NCBI RefSeq assembly: GCF_003473485.1
Contig: NC_053048.1
Span: forward strand, 51,395,755-51,459,754
Reading direction: 5' to 3'
From: Medicago truncatula
Taxonomy: Eukaryota > Streptophyta > Magnoliopsida > Fabales > Fabaceae
DNA: 64,000 nt
Below, piece by piece: positions 34,971 to 46,484 of this stretch (position 1 is the first letter of the stretch; the number at the start of each line of letters is the position of its first letter). The notes below the pieces were generated by a model. The model ran no database searches. It saw only the letters and a list, made by a program, of their open reading frames with translations, and was not told the origin of the DNA. Position numbers and translations under genes: made by a program.

Positions 34971-35020
34971 GTCCCACATCGGGGAGTTTAGTAACAGCAT
35001 AGCAGAAGAGTAGTTATAAA
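34971..35020 (+). promoter_or_regulatory. USE-like plus TATA pair resembling an snRNA promoter
   Basis: GTCCCACATCG (34971-34981) equals the plant snRNA upstream sequence element, and TTATAAA begins 32 bp after it, near the spacing used by Pol II snRNA genes. The sequence expected at the start site (about 35045) matches no U-snRNA. Retroelement LTRs can carry the same words, and the TRIM at 12567-12960 has GTCCCACATC too, so this may be LTR sequence. Confidence 0.35.
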
Positions 35021-35164
35021 AGAGAAGTGCATTTGAGAATCTATATGGATTGCACTACAGTTGTTACTACTACTTTTTTACTTAGTAGTCTTGAGACAAA
35101 CATGGTCTATAGTTTTGTGTTTTAGTTCAATTTTTGTATACTTTTTTAAATAAATTAAGAGGTC

Positions 35165-35430
35165 AAAATATAATTTTTTTCTCTCTTCTCCCCTTTTTGA
35201 CTTGTGTTGACGAGTCTTTCTTTTCTTCATCTCCTTTTTCTGTCCCTTCGGAATTAAGAGTGTTCTTAAGACCATAGTTCTTTTTCCGTTTAATGTCCCT
35301 TCGGAATTAAGAATGGTCGTAAAACATAGTTCATTCAATATGTCCCTTCAGAATAAAGAGTACTTTTAAGATCATAGTCCCTATTTGGACTAACAATGTC
35401 CTGTCGGAATTAAGAATGATCTTAACGGTA
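35165..35430 (-). repeat. Four degenerate repeats in LTR-family-A-like sequence (fossil)
   Basis: TGTCCCTTCGGAATTAAGA and variants recur at about 35241, 35294, 35339 and 35398 (spacing 45-59). On the minus strand the neighbouring text (CTCGTCAACACAAG, GGAGAAGAGAGAAAAA, CCGAAGGGAC) matches the middle of the solo LTRs at 25390-25490 and 31300-31400. This is a diverged, reversed relative of that LTR family. Confidence 0.6.
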
Positions 35431-36613
35431 TATATAAAAAAAGTATTTCAATATTTTTCTATTTGAGGAGAAATGGTGGTATCACCATATTTGAGTGGTC
35501 GTAGTGCCACATTGATGTTTTGGAGAAATTAAAGTTAGAATTGTGACAACACCATATTTGATTGGTTTCAACACCATAACAGAGTGGTAACAATACCATA
35601 TTAAGGTAGTTTCAGTATTAAAGAGTGGTCTTAGTACCATATTTGAGGGTGTAATTCTCGAACGGTTTTCTACAGTGCAGTAGTTAACCGCACAGTTGTA
35701 GATGGACTTGTTTTATCCTGGAGGCGGCGTAGTTGATAGTCTGCCTTGAACAATTTTGGTCAGTGCCACGAAACGTCTTAAAGAGAGCGATCTGATCGTG
35801 ACTCAACCTAGTAACAACTTTGGTAGATAATAGAATTTGGGAAATCCAAATACAACAGTTTGAAAATCCAAAAACAACAAGATGTAATGACAGATGATAA
35901 CAGATCGGAAGCAGACGCAGTCATGGAGTTTGTGAAGAGAGCTTCAGCCCACAGTGTTCCAGATTTAAAGTTGTTGGTATTCTTTTTAAGAATGATGCAC
36001 TTGAATTAAAAAAATAAAAAATAAGGATTGTTTCTCAACATATAGAGCCTCTCACTAGGTAAGAGAGTTGTAATAGTGGATGATGTGGCTAGTTATTATT
36101 GGAGTGTGTTATAAGAGTGTGTTAAGGAGTGTGTCTTTAGCCTTTTTTAATATTAAAATTTGTTTTAAATCTCAACAAAAAAATAAAATTTATTGGGTCG
36201 GTCTAGCTCTCATTCCTCGTTGCCATTAGCTGTTGCCAATGTTAACTTACAAGTTACAGCAAGATTATTTTTACAAATCAGAAATTGTTACAGCAAGATT
36301 ATTTTTACAAATGAGAAATTAATTGCTAAAGATTTGCCACTTTTGGGATTTATAGAGTTGTGTTATTTTAAAACAAAATTTTAGACACCGCATATGTGAC
36401 ACTGTATAACTCTATTCCTTCAACAAAAAGAATCTTACTTATTTGTCATCTTAGTTGTCATCTTAGGAGTTGTGTTTCATAAAACAAAAAACAACGTGTT
36501 TCCTGCTGTAGAATATATTCACTTTGCTCTTGACAAAAAAAAATAAATTCACTTTAGTTGATGAATGCAACCATACTATAGTATCAATAAAATATTCAAA
36601 GTCATCTATTATA

Positions 36614-36878
36614 CTCCCTGAGTCTCACAATAATTATCTTTTTATCCTTTTTTTTTTCTCAAAATAATTATCACTTTAAAATATCAATGCAGCATTTATT
36701 ATTTTTTTCATTATAATACCCTTATTTATTGAACTTCATCCAACTTAATTACTCCACTAACTACATTTAATAAGGGTGTAAATGATAATTTTACCATCAA
36801 AATCAACACAATTAATCATTTCCTTAATAACCGTGCATCAACCTTAAACGACTATTATTTAGAGACGGATGGAATAAT
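36614..36878. mobile_element. Stowaway-like MITE
   Basis: TACTCCCTGAGTCTCACAAT at the left and TATTTAGAGACGGATGGAAT at the right form imperfect inverted ends. The interior is related to 46485-46750 (ATTAATCATTTCC, TTAATTACTCCACTAACT). Confidence 0.6.
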
Positions 36879-39155
36879 TACGCATTGGAGTACCTCCAAC
36901 CCATTTATGCTTTTTTGAGCAAAAATTATGATAGGGAATCATTATTTGGTGTACCCACTTAACCTAACTTCTAAGTTGGAGAAGATATTTTTTTTTTAAG
37001 ATATCAAACTAACCCACAATAATTAACATTGAGGGGAATTAAACCTTGACTCATGTTCATTTTAATTTCGGCAATGCTATATAGTGCGAGAGTTTTCTCG
37101 TGAATACCTAACAAACCAAAAACCGTTGTGATAGCAAAAAAAAATAAAAAATAAAAATAAAAAGGTCTCACTTACCATACATGGCTACAATAAAAGAGTT
37201 AGCGGACGTGATGTTTCCCAAAATTCTTTTTCGCTGTAAACAACATTTCCCAGTGATATGTCATGTTAAGTGACATATCGATTGCCGATACACAAGTTTA
37301 TCTTTTTTTCTTAAAGATACAAAAGTTTATCTATTTATCTGTATTGGAAGTACTATATTTTTCCCCAACCCAGATGTTTGAGGCCTGATTTATTGTTAAC
37401 TTGAATTGATTGTGTTCATGATAGATGCTGCTGTAAAAATTGGAATTATACTTTATTCTGGCTTGTGATGAAATTATATGATACAACAACATACTAAACA
37501 CTAATACAGTAATACCACTATAGTATTTTTCTGGTTTGTAGCAACAACCAAGATACCATTTAGTGATTTAGTTTCTTTACTTGCTGGATGTTGGAGTTTT
37601 TCAATTAAAAATCTAGCTTCATATTAATTTATTCCCTGACTTTTGCCTACGTGTACTAAGACTCGTGTCCGAACATGTCACTTAACGCGACACAATCTCA
37701 CCGAATCTTGATCCTACAATAGCAGTACTCTTGCATCTTCGCTTTCAGAGTCAATTTAAAGGGAAATCATACATCAACAACAACAACAAACAAGTCTTAT
37801 CTCATTAAATGGGGTCGGTTACATGGATCAAATTATGTCATACCAAGTGTAATTTTTTGTCATCTCACATCTGCATACACTGGTTTTGGCAAGATCTCCA
37901 AGAACGACTTTAGTAGAAGAAAATGTCCTTGCATTTTCTAGTTTAGCAAGGATCTGATTGGTTGCACGACACAGATCTGTCTTTGTAAAATAACTATTTC
38001 ACCAAGGTTAAGAGCATCTAAGGACTTGGTGAATTTGTCCGATGCTTAACTAAGATTGTGGTAGTGAACATAATCAGATTCAGATTGCATTTCTGCAGAA
38101 CGAGCATGTCCTTACAATGGGCATGAATGAGTCCTTAAACAATATCAATACCAGAATTAGTATTGTTTGGTTCAAGTGTGAGCACACCAATTATGAATGG
38201 AGTAAATATTGGATATATAATCAGGAGAGGTGACTTGTATTCACAATACCTTAAAGTTTTGGAGTGGAGAGGTGGTGTCCAAGTATCCCGGTGGTCCTAG
38301 TTCATTACTATTTGTCTGTTGTCACTCTCCGGATTCCTCAACAAATACGTCCTTACTATTGCCTTGAATAATTCTTAAAACCAAATCAGTGGCCAATTTT
38401 ATCAAATGGCACCCATCATTCATTAACAGGGTTTTCACATTTGCGCTTCATGAAGAAACTCAAAGGGAAGGTCACCAGCAATACTTTTGCCATTGATGCC
38501 TACATTGCTTATAAAGTTTGGTATTACAATGAGTTTGTCAGAGTCATGGCAAGCTACGGTGATTTTCAAAAACATAACTTAGCTTTTACAAAATTATGGT
38601 GAGTTGGTGACTCCCCGTGATTCTGACAAATCCACCATGATATCAAACATGCGCGAAGACAATAATGCTTCTAAGCATAGGAAACCTAAGAAAGATCGTT
38701 GTGTGCTGACTTTCAAGATCAATTTTAGGTGACGCCAAGGATATCGTTGTTACACTTCATGCATATCCTCCTAGTAATAACAAAGCCAAGCCAGTTCAAA
38801 CTATGGTGAATCATGTCAGTAAATACTAAATACCACTAATCAGGTCGTGATCCTGCCAACCCATTGAGCGATGAGCAACATCCAAACATGATTTCCTATA
38901 TTCAAACTGAAATAACTACTTAATTAATCATAAAACCTTCTCCTTGGAAAGCAGAATGTACCCGGTTTAAGCAATTATATACTTATATTCTTGTATCTTA
39001 TATCTTAATTATCTTTCAAGACCCTAGATATTTATATTGGGGTCATCTTCCTACATTGTCAAATCTTTACAAACATGCATTCTCCCAAATAATCTAAGAT
39101 TTCTGCTACTGATATAGGTAGATTTAGCTCCAAAAGGTTTTAACATTCCATACAA
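36879..39155. other. Intergenic; dispersed repeat at 37773-37850, otherwise nothing recognised
   Basis: CAACAACAACAACAAACAAG and TACATGGATCAAATTATGTC match 13745-13800. The stretch 38380-38900 has a less AT-biased, low-repeat look, with broken coding-like text on the plus strand, but I could not identify a family. Confidence 0.45.
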
Positions 39156-39164
39156 CCTAACCAC

Positions 39165-39420
39165 GGGTGCGGTTATGGTGCATAAGGAAATCCTTATGCA
39201 CCCTGCATAAATCCAGAAATGGTTTTGGAGTACAACTCACATAAACCATTTCCACAGCAAAATGGTTTTGGCATAATTTTATGCAGGGTGCTGGAAATCC
39301 TTATGCAGGGTGCTGGAAACCATTAAGTACATCTAATGGTTTTGGAGTACAACTCACAGAAACCATTTCTGGATTTATGCAGGGTGCATAAAGATTTCCT
39401 TATGCACCATAACCGCGCCC
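39165..39420. mobile_element. Foldback MITE, 256 bp, 9-bp target duplication
   Basis: GGGTGCGGTTATGGTGCATA at the left and its near complement ending ACCGCGCCC at the right; internal GGTTTTGGAGTACAACTCAC repeats. CCTAACCAC flanks both sides (39156-39164, 39421-39429). It lies about 360 bp downstream of the DUF538 stop codon. Confidence 0.9.
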
Positions 39421-39778
39421 CCTAACCACTTCTCAGCAGTTGCGTTTGAATTAGCCTGTCAGGCCCAGATTAAAACATTGAATCTAACCTTCAAACCGAC
39501 CGGTAAGATCCAATTTCAACAAGAGACAAAGAATAGGACTTGTGAGTTGTGTCACCTGTTAAATAAAAATTCAACAACTGTATGAAAAGAGCAATTTGCT
39601 TATATACTCTCAAGTTCCAGCAAAGCACTCCGACCTTGATCAATGATCATCATCATTCATGAGGAATAATTAAAGACATAAGAACATAATAAGACATAAT
39701 TAAAGAGTATTAAATCTGCATTATGCTGTGGAGACTCCTATAATCAGTTCAGTTCTCCAAATTAAATTAAAACAAAAT

Positions 39779-40261
39779 CTAAATAGAAGAAAAATTACCA
39801 TCTTTACTCAAACCGTTGCAATCAAATCCACATCCACACTGAGGAATCTCTAAAAAGTTATCAATACCAAATTTAGCATAAGCAATACCAACAGAGAATT
39901 GAAGATAATCATCATGACGAGTCACCTCCACAATTTTGAGCCACAACAATTCAACCTTGACAGTAACACCCTTCAATTTACTGAGTTTGCCTTTGGAGAT
40001 AACACCCTTGATGGTAGATTTATACTTGAGATCATAGGATTTTATAGGGAAGATGCATGTATCGTCAAAATACACTGTGAATTTGCCTGTATTTTTGTTT
40101 AGCTCGTAGCCAGTGGCACCTTGTGGTAGAATACCAACTGGGAAATCATATTGCTTAAGGATTTCGTAGACTGATTCTGATGAATTCTCGTTTTGAATTA
40201 ATGCGTGTGAAAGTGTTAAGTAGATTAGAATAGAAAGAAATATGATTGAAGATTTCATCAT
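39779..40261 (-). CDS. Secreted DUF538 family protein
   Basis: A 160-residue single-exon frame. The hydrophobic N-terminus (MMKSSIIFLSILIYLTLSHA) is a signal peptide, with likely cleavage near residue 20. The mature part shows the DUF538 pattern: VYEILKQYDFPVGILPQG (32-49), GKFTVYFDDTCIF, a central VKVELLWLKIVEV and the terminal IPQCGCGFDC. Length is normal for this plant-only family, which includes SVB-like proteins linked to trichome size and stress but has no proven biochemical activity. The last residues before the stop follow a possible 5' splice site (GATG/GTAATT), so a short alternative 3' exon cannot be excluded. It probably enters the secretory pathway. Confidence 0.88.
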   Translation of the reverse strand: MMKSSIIFLSILIYLTLSHALIQNENSSESVYEILKQYDFPVGILPQGATGYELNKNTGKFTVYFDDTCIFPIKSYDLKYKSTIKGVISKGKLSKLKGVTVKVELLWLKIVEVTRHDDYLQFSVGIAYAKFGIDNFLEIPQCGCGFDCNGLSKDGNFSSI

Positions 40262-42780
40262 TAACTTTGCGGTTCTTAAGATTGTTTGGTTTTGGTGCTT
40301 ATAACTTTGCGTTTGACCGTTTGGACTTGGAAGTTTTTCTCTAAATATTAGGAGAATATTCTAACAATAATTCGTGCATCTCGCGTAGCACGTGGAACTG
40401 TTTTCTCTGAGTCGGCATTTTTGTTGATGATATAATTTTTTAACTTTGCATGGAGTAATAAACTAAATTATTTTAGAAAAAAAAAAAATAGAAGAATCAA
40501 TGTGAAAATTGTGGTTAATAATGTTGCTAACCTTTTTTTTATTTCAAATTTTGAGGAGTATACCAATACGAGTGAAGGTGTTCGTAAGTACAATATATTT
40601 CAAATATTTTACCCTTTAGTTCCTAATTATAGGAATTTTTTTCTAATTTTTCTTTGTCCTTTAATATGAATATTTTTTTTTATAAAACGCATTTATTTAA
40701 TTTACTGTTGCAAAATATAATTCATTTTTCTCTTGTTTATTTCAATTAATGTACGGGTGAATATGCAAAAATAATACACATTTTTGACAAATTTAATACT
40801 ACATCAAATTTCTCAGTATCCGTAAACTTTGTTGGAGGGTCGTATAGTAAGGGTGGGACGGAGTGTTAGTTGTTTTAACTATAGAATTTACATTTTGATA
40901 ATAAGCAAGTTGGTCATAAAGAAGCAAGTTCGTGGCATGTTTATCCTGTGTTCTCCCAGTAAAGCAGTGTGACAACAAATAGATCTGTGGCAGCAAACGA
41001 GTCCTTTTGCTTCTGGCAGTGTAAAGTTTTTCAGTGAATGAGGCTAACTAACCAAGCAATCTCTGCTGACTTAAATGCTGTGGGCTCTGTACCCGCAAAT
41101 CGTAATAAAGACAGTCAATTTATGACGGAAAATTTCTGAAATAGATGCTTTTGTTGCAGATTCATGAAGACAAGGTGTATGTTTGATTAGCCGTTGGTTT
41201 AGTTTTTGTTAGAACACAGATTCATGAAGGCAAAGTGTATGGTTTGATTAGCCGTTGGTTTAGTTTTTGTTAGAACAGCAACCAGTTTAGAAAGAGAGAA
41301 AAAATGATAATGGCAAATATTAGAAAAACAAAGTTTGGTAACAAAGTTTAGTCAACTGTGCTGTGACTAAGTCTCCTCCGATAGAGGAGACAGATCTATT
41401 GTTGTTTTGTTTATTATCGATGAAGGATTATAGTTTACGGAACACTTGCGTTAAAATACTACCAAGCAATTGTAGTCCTGTCTCACTCGATCTTATCCAC
41501 TAGTCCGTACCTACACTTGCATCATACACAAATTAGTCTCTATTATTTGATCAATAAATTTCAGCGCCAAATTAAATGAGATAAGATGTAACTTATTGAT
41601 CCAACGGTCAAATAGGCAATTATGCATGGTGCAAGACCATTTAGTGTTAGAAAAAACAAAACCATATAGAGTAGTGAAATGACAGCTTATTTCTGCTTAA
41701 AACAAACTGTCACCGATTATAGATTTGTTATTGTTATATCTCATTTAGTAAAATAGATGAACCACAGAATTTCAGTCACATAACTCATCTAACGTCAAAT
41801 CTAATTTAAATAAAATCAACAAAAAGTGATTGCATTATACATAGGATAAAAAATCAAGAATAAACGATATAAACAAATTCTATACAGATTTTTATAATTT
41901 ATCATCAGAGAATTATTTGCCTTAAAATTATTTTTTAAATTAAAAATATATACCAAACCAAACCAATTTTTATCACCAGCTTTTTACTTGTTTTAGACTC
42001 TTACTAGTCGTGAGATCAACCAATTTTCTAATTTAAAAAATGGACCAGATCGCGGACCAGTTCCAGTTCTACTTGTCAAATCAGCTTAATGGGCCCAGTT
42101 TCCAGAACACTTGATTGGTATGCATTATTATCTCATGATGTACTTATTAGTGGGACCAACTAACTATCATGCCAACATAATTGGAATTTGGAAATTAAAC
42201 TCATTCTAATTCACACCCAAGGGCTAATTCGATCAATCAGTAGAGGTCTTAGAAAGCTCAAAGTGAGAATCCATGTATTTCCAGTAATCTAAACCCTCAT
42301 TATCATTGGCTAAATGTGAAGAAGTGATATGTCAGAACATTTGACCTTTTCATCTTTCAGATAAAACAGCTCACGGAAATGTTTGAAGTTGAATTATCGA
42401 AAATCTGTGATTAGTTAGCAGGAGTGCTAGACTTAGATCCGTGCAAGTTTAATAAACAGAAGCTGCCACTCATAAAGCAGCATCTCGTTGCCTGTTAAAG
42501 ACATCCTTTTAGCAGCAAGCAGAAATCTGCTGGGATAAAGTCAGATTATGGTTTAAAAAACACACCGACAAAGCAAAAGAAAGAAAACATAGCAATCCAA
42601 TCCAATCCAATAAAAATGAACATTTGAATTATACATATCAAACAAATGTTGTAAAATCTAAAAATGCAATTGAAAGACAGTAATGGGCAGCCCTAACAAA
42701 ATAATTTCATCAAGACCTAGCAATGAAATAATTCGGATTTAAAATGAAACTAAAGACGAAAAAAGAAAATAAACAAGACG
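40262..42780. other. Intergenic between DUF538 and SEC15
   Basis: No gene seen. A tandem duplication lies at 41157-41277 (separate entry). The part nearest 42800 is probably SEC15 3' UTR. Confidence 0.45.
41157..41277. repeat. 60-bp tandem duplication
   Basis: CAGATTCATGAAGACAAGGT and the following sequence to TTTGTTAGAACA is repeated immediately from 41217, with only a few differences. Confidence 0.93.
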
Positions 42781-42809
42781 GAGTACCTTACATACAGATA
42801 TAAGAATAA

Positions 42810-45221
42810 TCAACTAACATCCCTTAGTCTTTTTATCAATGTATCCAGTGATTTCTTTTTTGGGTTCTGCCTGGACCCTCGACTACCAAAGGTTCCAAAG
42901 AGTCGATCCGAAGGATCCTTCAACTTTTCTGAAACAATCACCACTTTCTTGTGGTCCAAAGCACTGTAACTCCTCTCCCTGATCACTGGATTCAGAAAAT
43001 TTTCCGGATGGTTGCTTACTAGCAAATTAACCATTTGCCTTGCCTCAGCAAGTGCTGATTTGAACTGATCAGCATCCCCATCAAAGAAAAGGGTTGCCTG
43101 AGTTTCAACAAATGATTCTAAGAGCTTGATGTCTGTATCAATTCCATTAATAGCACTAACATTAAACCTTTTAACAGAATCACTAACTAAAGTCCCAACA
43201 ATCATCTCCGATATATGAGAAATAACATCATGTAGAACTCTTTTATGGACTTGAGTTGGCAATATCTGTGATGCAGTAGTTGAAACCACAGTTTCTAAAT
43301 AAAGTATGACCTCATTTATATATTCATTTCCACCATGGGGCGGATCATCAGACATCCAATTTACATTCTCGATCATTGTCATAAATCTATCAACTTTGGC
43401 TTTGAGCAGCCCCGACAGTGTCTCTTCCGCGGCATCACGAGCTTTTCTCAGAGGAAATTGCCTCCGGCTTCTCTCTACCATTCTCAAAGGAACCCCTGAC
43501 AGCTGTGCTGCATGGCGAAAGAAAAAATCACATGCACGCTCCAGAACAGCCATATTTGCTGCCATTTGCATTGCCTGAGTGACACCACTAACCGAGGTAT
43601 TAATAAGCTTTAACAAAGCTTCATCTAAAACCTCACTCAAAAGCTTATCTAAATATTTCTTAACAACATCATAGAACTCAAGCTGCCCGCCGTATGACAT
43701 GAAGCTAACTGAATCCTCGATGAAGGACCGCACAATGCGACAACAATCAGGCACCGTGGATGAAAACGGTGCCAAATAAGGAAAAGCAGGTATGATATCC
43801 GATGTTTGAATCTGAAAAGAAAGCACATTCATTGAATATTCATACTCTTTCTTCATCAACATCTGCTCAAACTTATCACCACCTATAGCCTCGGCTATCT
43901 GCTTCCTACAATCTGACAACAGCAATTCATGATACTTATCCCTATGCTTGCTTAAAACATCAAGCAACGCATCAATCGGGTAACCAAATCTACGCAGTGT
44001 TACTCCTAATAGACTCACATAATCCTTAATCAACAAAAGATGATTGGCAGTTTGCATTCTAGAGAACTGATCCTCCAACACAGAACACATTTTGCTAACA
44101 GCAATCTCCCACAGGTTCTCAACTTCCATTTTCGATATCAAACCACCTCCAGTCCTCAACACGCGATCCTCCACCACAAAGAAACCTGCAATCTGTGCAA
44201 AGAATGTTTGATGCGATTCAAGAAAAGGCGTCATGGACGATACCTGAAAATCCGAAGTCAACTGAAGCTTCCGATTCTCAAAATAATACTGCTTAAACCC
44301 ATCCTCTAACCCTAACGTTTGATGAATATGATAAGCTCTATACAAAGGAGTCAAATCAAATCCCAAAACTCCACCGACGTTACCATTACCATTACTGTAA
44401 CCGTCATCGGAAGCCATTCCATCTTCATCTTCTTCCTCCAAAGCATAAATGCAATCCCTAACACTGAGTCTACTCTGTTCCTCCGCTTGACGCTGTTTGA
44501 TTCTAAGATCCTCTTCTCTCTGTCTCGCTGATGAAGCTTGACCAATCGCTAATTGACCTAAATTGCGACTTACAACACGGATCTCAACCAACCAATCACC
44601 GAACTCTTTGTTCACTTTTCTCTCTATGTAAGAACGAATTTCTGGAATCTTCTTCTCAAGCATCTTCTTCAAAGTCGACGACGCCGTTTTATCCAAATAA
44701 TCTCTCTCAATAGCATCCACACACTTCAACGCCATGTAGAAGTTGTCACCAGCGAGATGCGCGTTCGCGCGTGAACAAACTTCCGTTAACTGAACACACG
44801 ATTCAACTGAATCGATAGCGAGGTTAACATTCTTCGAAACGTTACGCGTTTCGACGAATGAATCGAGTGATGTTAGAAGAGGACGAGCAACGGACTGAAG
44901 CTTGGAATTCGAATCGGAGAGTGATGACTTGAGAGATTCAACGTCGGAGAGAAGAGATCGGAGATCATCGACGGCGAGAATGAAGTCTTGGTAGTGTGCT
45001 TTGCAGACTTCTTCGATCTCGGATTCTTTGGACCGAGCGAAGTGCTTGAGGTGTTGTTGGAGAGTTTCCGGTTTACCGGAAGCGAAAGCTTTGCGGATGA
45101 AGGGACCTAAGTCTTCGTTGTTGGATATAGCGGTGGAGAGAAGAAGCTGGTCGAGTTTGTCACCGGAGTCATCGCCGTTTGCCTGAGGGATTTTCCGACG
45201 CGGAGGTTTCGACGGGTTCAT
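42810..45221 (-). CDS. SEC15B: Exocyst complex component SEC15 (SEC15B-like)
   Basis: One uninterrupted frame encodes 803 residues, the usual length of plant SEC15. The N-terminal third has KPETLQQHLKHFARSKESEI and AHYQDFILAVDDLRSLLSDV followed by a coiled-coil-like run (about 75-115). A conserved block (VNKEFGDWLVEIRVVSRNLG) lies near 200-220. An acidic, Gly/Asn-rich, variable insert (EEEDEDGMASDDGYSNGNG) precedes LGFDLTPLYRAYHIHQTLGL. The C-terminal half is the helical Sec15 domain, ending with basic residues. SEC15 is a subunit of the eight-protein exocyst, which tethers secretory vesicles to the plasma membrane and, in other systems, binds Rab GTPases. The opening residues and the insert look closer to SEC15B than SEC15A, from memory. 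Lack of introns is normal for this family in plants. Confidence 0.95.
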   Translation of the reverse strand: MNPSKPPRRKIPQANGDDSGDKLDQLLLSTAISNNEDLGPFIRKAFASGKPETLQQHLKHFARSKESEIEEVCKAHYQDFILAVDDLRSLLSDVESLKSSLSDSNSKLQSVARPLLTSLDSFVETRNVSKNVNLAIDSVESCVQLTEVCSRANAHLAGDNFYMALKCVDAIERDYLDKTASSTLKKMLEKKIPEIRSYIERKVNKEFGDWLVEIRVVSRNLGQLAIGQASSARQREEDLRIKQRQAEEQSRLSVRDCIYALEEEDEDGMASDDGYSNGNGNVGGVLGFDLTPLYRAYHIHQTLGLEDGFKQYYFENRKLQLTSDFQVSSMTPFLESHQTFFAQIAGFFVVEDRVLRTGGGLISKMEVENLWEIAVSKMCSVLEDQFSRMQTANHLLLIKDYVSLLGVTLRRFGYPIDALLDVLSKHRDKYHELLLSDCRKQIAEAIGGDKFEQMLMKKEYEYSMNVLSFQIQTSDIIPAFPYLAPFSSTVPDCCRIVRSFIEDSVSFMSYGGQLEFYDVVKKYLDKLLSEVLDEALLKLINTSVSGVTQAMQMAANMAVLERACDFFFRHAAQLSGVPLRMVERSRRQFPLRKARDAAEETLSGLLKAKVDRFMTMIENVNWMSDDPPHGGNEYINEVILYLETVVSTTASQILPTQVHKRVLHDVISHISEMIVGTLVSDSVKRFNVSAINGIDTDIKLLESFVETQATLFFDGDADQFKSALAEARQMVNLLVSNHPENFLNPVIRERSYSALDHKKVVIVSEKLKDPSDRLFGTFGSRGSRQNPKKKSLDTLIKRLRDVS

Positions 45222-45448
45222 CGTTGGAATAGCCGTGGCAGGAGGAGGAAATTTAGGGATTTATTATATCAGAAATTGAATTGAATTGCCGTAAAAGTAT
45301 CTTTCCGACACATCATAAAGTCGTCAAAAACTCAACTTGTATTCTTTTGGGTTTTTCAATCAAAATTTGAGGGCAAATTTGTAATTAAATTTGTATTTGT
45401 ATGACACATAATTTTTAATTTTTGTAGCATTTTCCTTTGTAATAATGT

Positions 45449-46340
45449 TTTTTTTTTAAGACATAAAAATGGAATATAATAACACCGGCGATGCATCAAC
45501 TTCAGTACAAGATGTACCAAAGGGCCACCCCTGTAGAGAATCAGTCATACAATATTTACAAGATTACAAATAGTCGATACCCAAACAAAACAGAGGATTC
45601 GACCACCAAGTCTGCGTACCATGCACAAAAATGGCATTATTAGCCTTAAGCCATCACAATGAATGGTATTTAATCTTTTCTAATAATTGTTATATGGTGG
45701 TATGGACATTATTAAATATTCTTTCATTACGGTCATTCCACAGGACACACAGTAGTCATACTAGCTGAAGGAACGATCTTCGCTTCCTAGTCCCTGTAAG
45801 ATGAATGAACTGAAAGAGATGCTCACTTATATCATAAGGTTCGACGCCTGAAACACCAATCCACGACCTGAGATGCCGCCATAAAACCCCATAGCACTCG
45901 CAATGAATAAACAAATGAGACACTGATTCGTCGTGACCGCAACCGGCACCACACCCAGCCTCCTCGGCACTAAGCAAACCTCTTATGACAAAATTATTCT
46001 TGGTTGGTAACCTGTCACGCAACAATCTCCAAGCAAAAATAGACACCTTCAGCGGTACCTGATTATGTCAAGCAAGCCAACATCTGTAGGTTCGATCGGA
46101 GTCGTCAAAATGTGGTAGACACCACTGACAGTGTAACCCCCTTGGATATATGGGATCCACTGCCACATGTCAGAAAAATCAGCCTGCAAAACAAAATCAT
46201 TAAGAAGACTCTTACACTCCACCACCAACTCCTCCTCCCACGCCCACAATCTCCTCCTCCAACTCCATGCCGCTCCCCCGTCCTCCCATCCAAGATTAAA
46301 CATGTCGGCCACCGTACATAGTTTATTATTCGATAAATGA
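45449..46340 (-). mobile_element. 5'-truncated LINE with zf-RVT domain
   Basis: The minus strand encodes the end of a plant L1-type ORF2: a WQWIPYIQGGYTVSGVYHIL segment, then VSIFAWRLLRDRLPTKNN and a zinc-binding tail (AGCGAGCGHDESVSHLFIHC) in the adjacent frame. One frame break lies near 46047. A T-run at 45449-45458 (A-tail on minus) marks the 3' end. The rest of the element is absent, as is common for LINE insertions. It begins about 230 bp upstream of the SEC15 start codon. Confidence 0.8.
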
Positions 46341-46344
46341 TAAG

Positions 46345-46407
46345 CACAACGCATAATATATGTAAGATTTGAGGTTCAAAATTCGGCCACCGTAAAAAAA
46401 TTAATTT
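46345..46407 (+). mobile_element. Degenerate SINE fragment
   Basis: GCACAACGCATAATATATGT then GAGGTTCAAAATTCGGCCAC and an A-run correspond to the second half of the short SINE type. The box A part is lost. Confidence 0.6.
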
Positions 46408-46484
46408 TTTGATTATTTAATTTGGTCCAAATTGACTACCTTAAAAGTAGAGACGAGTATTCACTTAAAAGTCGATTTTTAATT

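Larger units (their letters stand above)
34390..36141. mobile_element. TIR element, 1.75 kb, with repeat-filled interior
   Basis: The left end (GTCACACTCTCTAACACACC ... GCCACATCATCCAC) is matched inverted at 36068-36141 (GTGGATGATGTGGC ... GTGTGTTAAGGAGTGTGTC). The interior holds a GAACCGAACC/GAGTTGGCTCG repeat (34503-34690), an AT microsatellite, a promoter-like USE/TATA pair, LTR-family-A-like sequence in reverse and a GTGGT/ACCATATTTGA repeat zone. I see no transposase. Confidence 0.7.

Noticed and set aside
35241-35425. GTCCCTTCGG repeats that equal the first ten bases of plant U6 snRNA
   Set aside because: The rest of U6 is absent, and the same words occur reversed in the solo LTRs at 25390 and 31300, so they belong to that LTR family.
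42810-45221. SEC15 as a processed retrogene because it lacks introns
   Set aside because: Plant SEC15 genes are normally intronless, and no A-tail or target duplication is seen.
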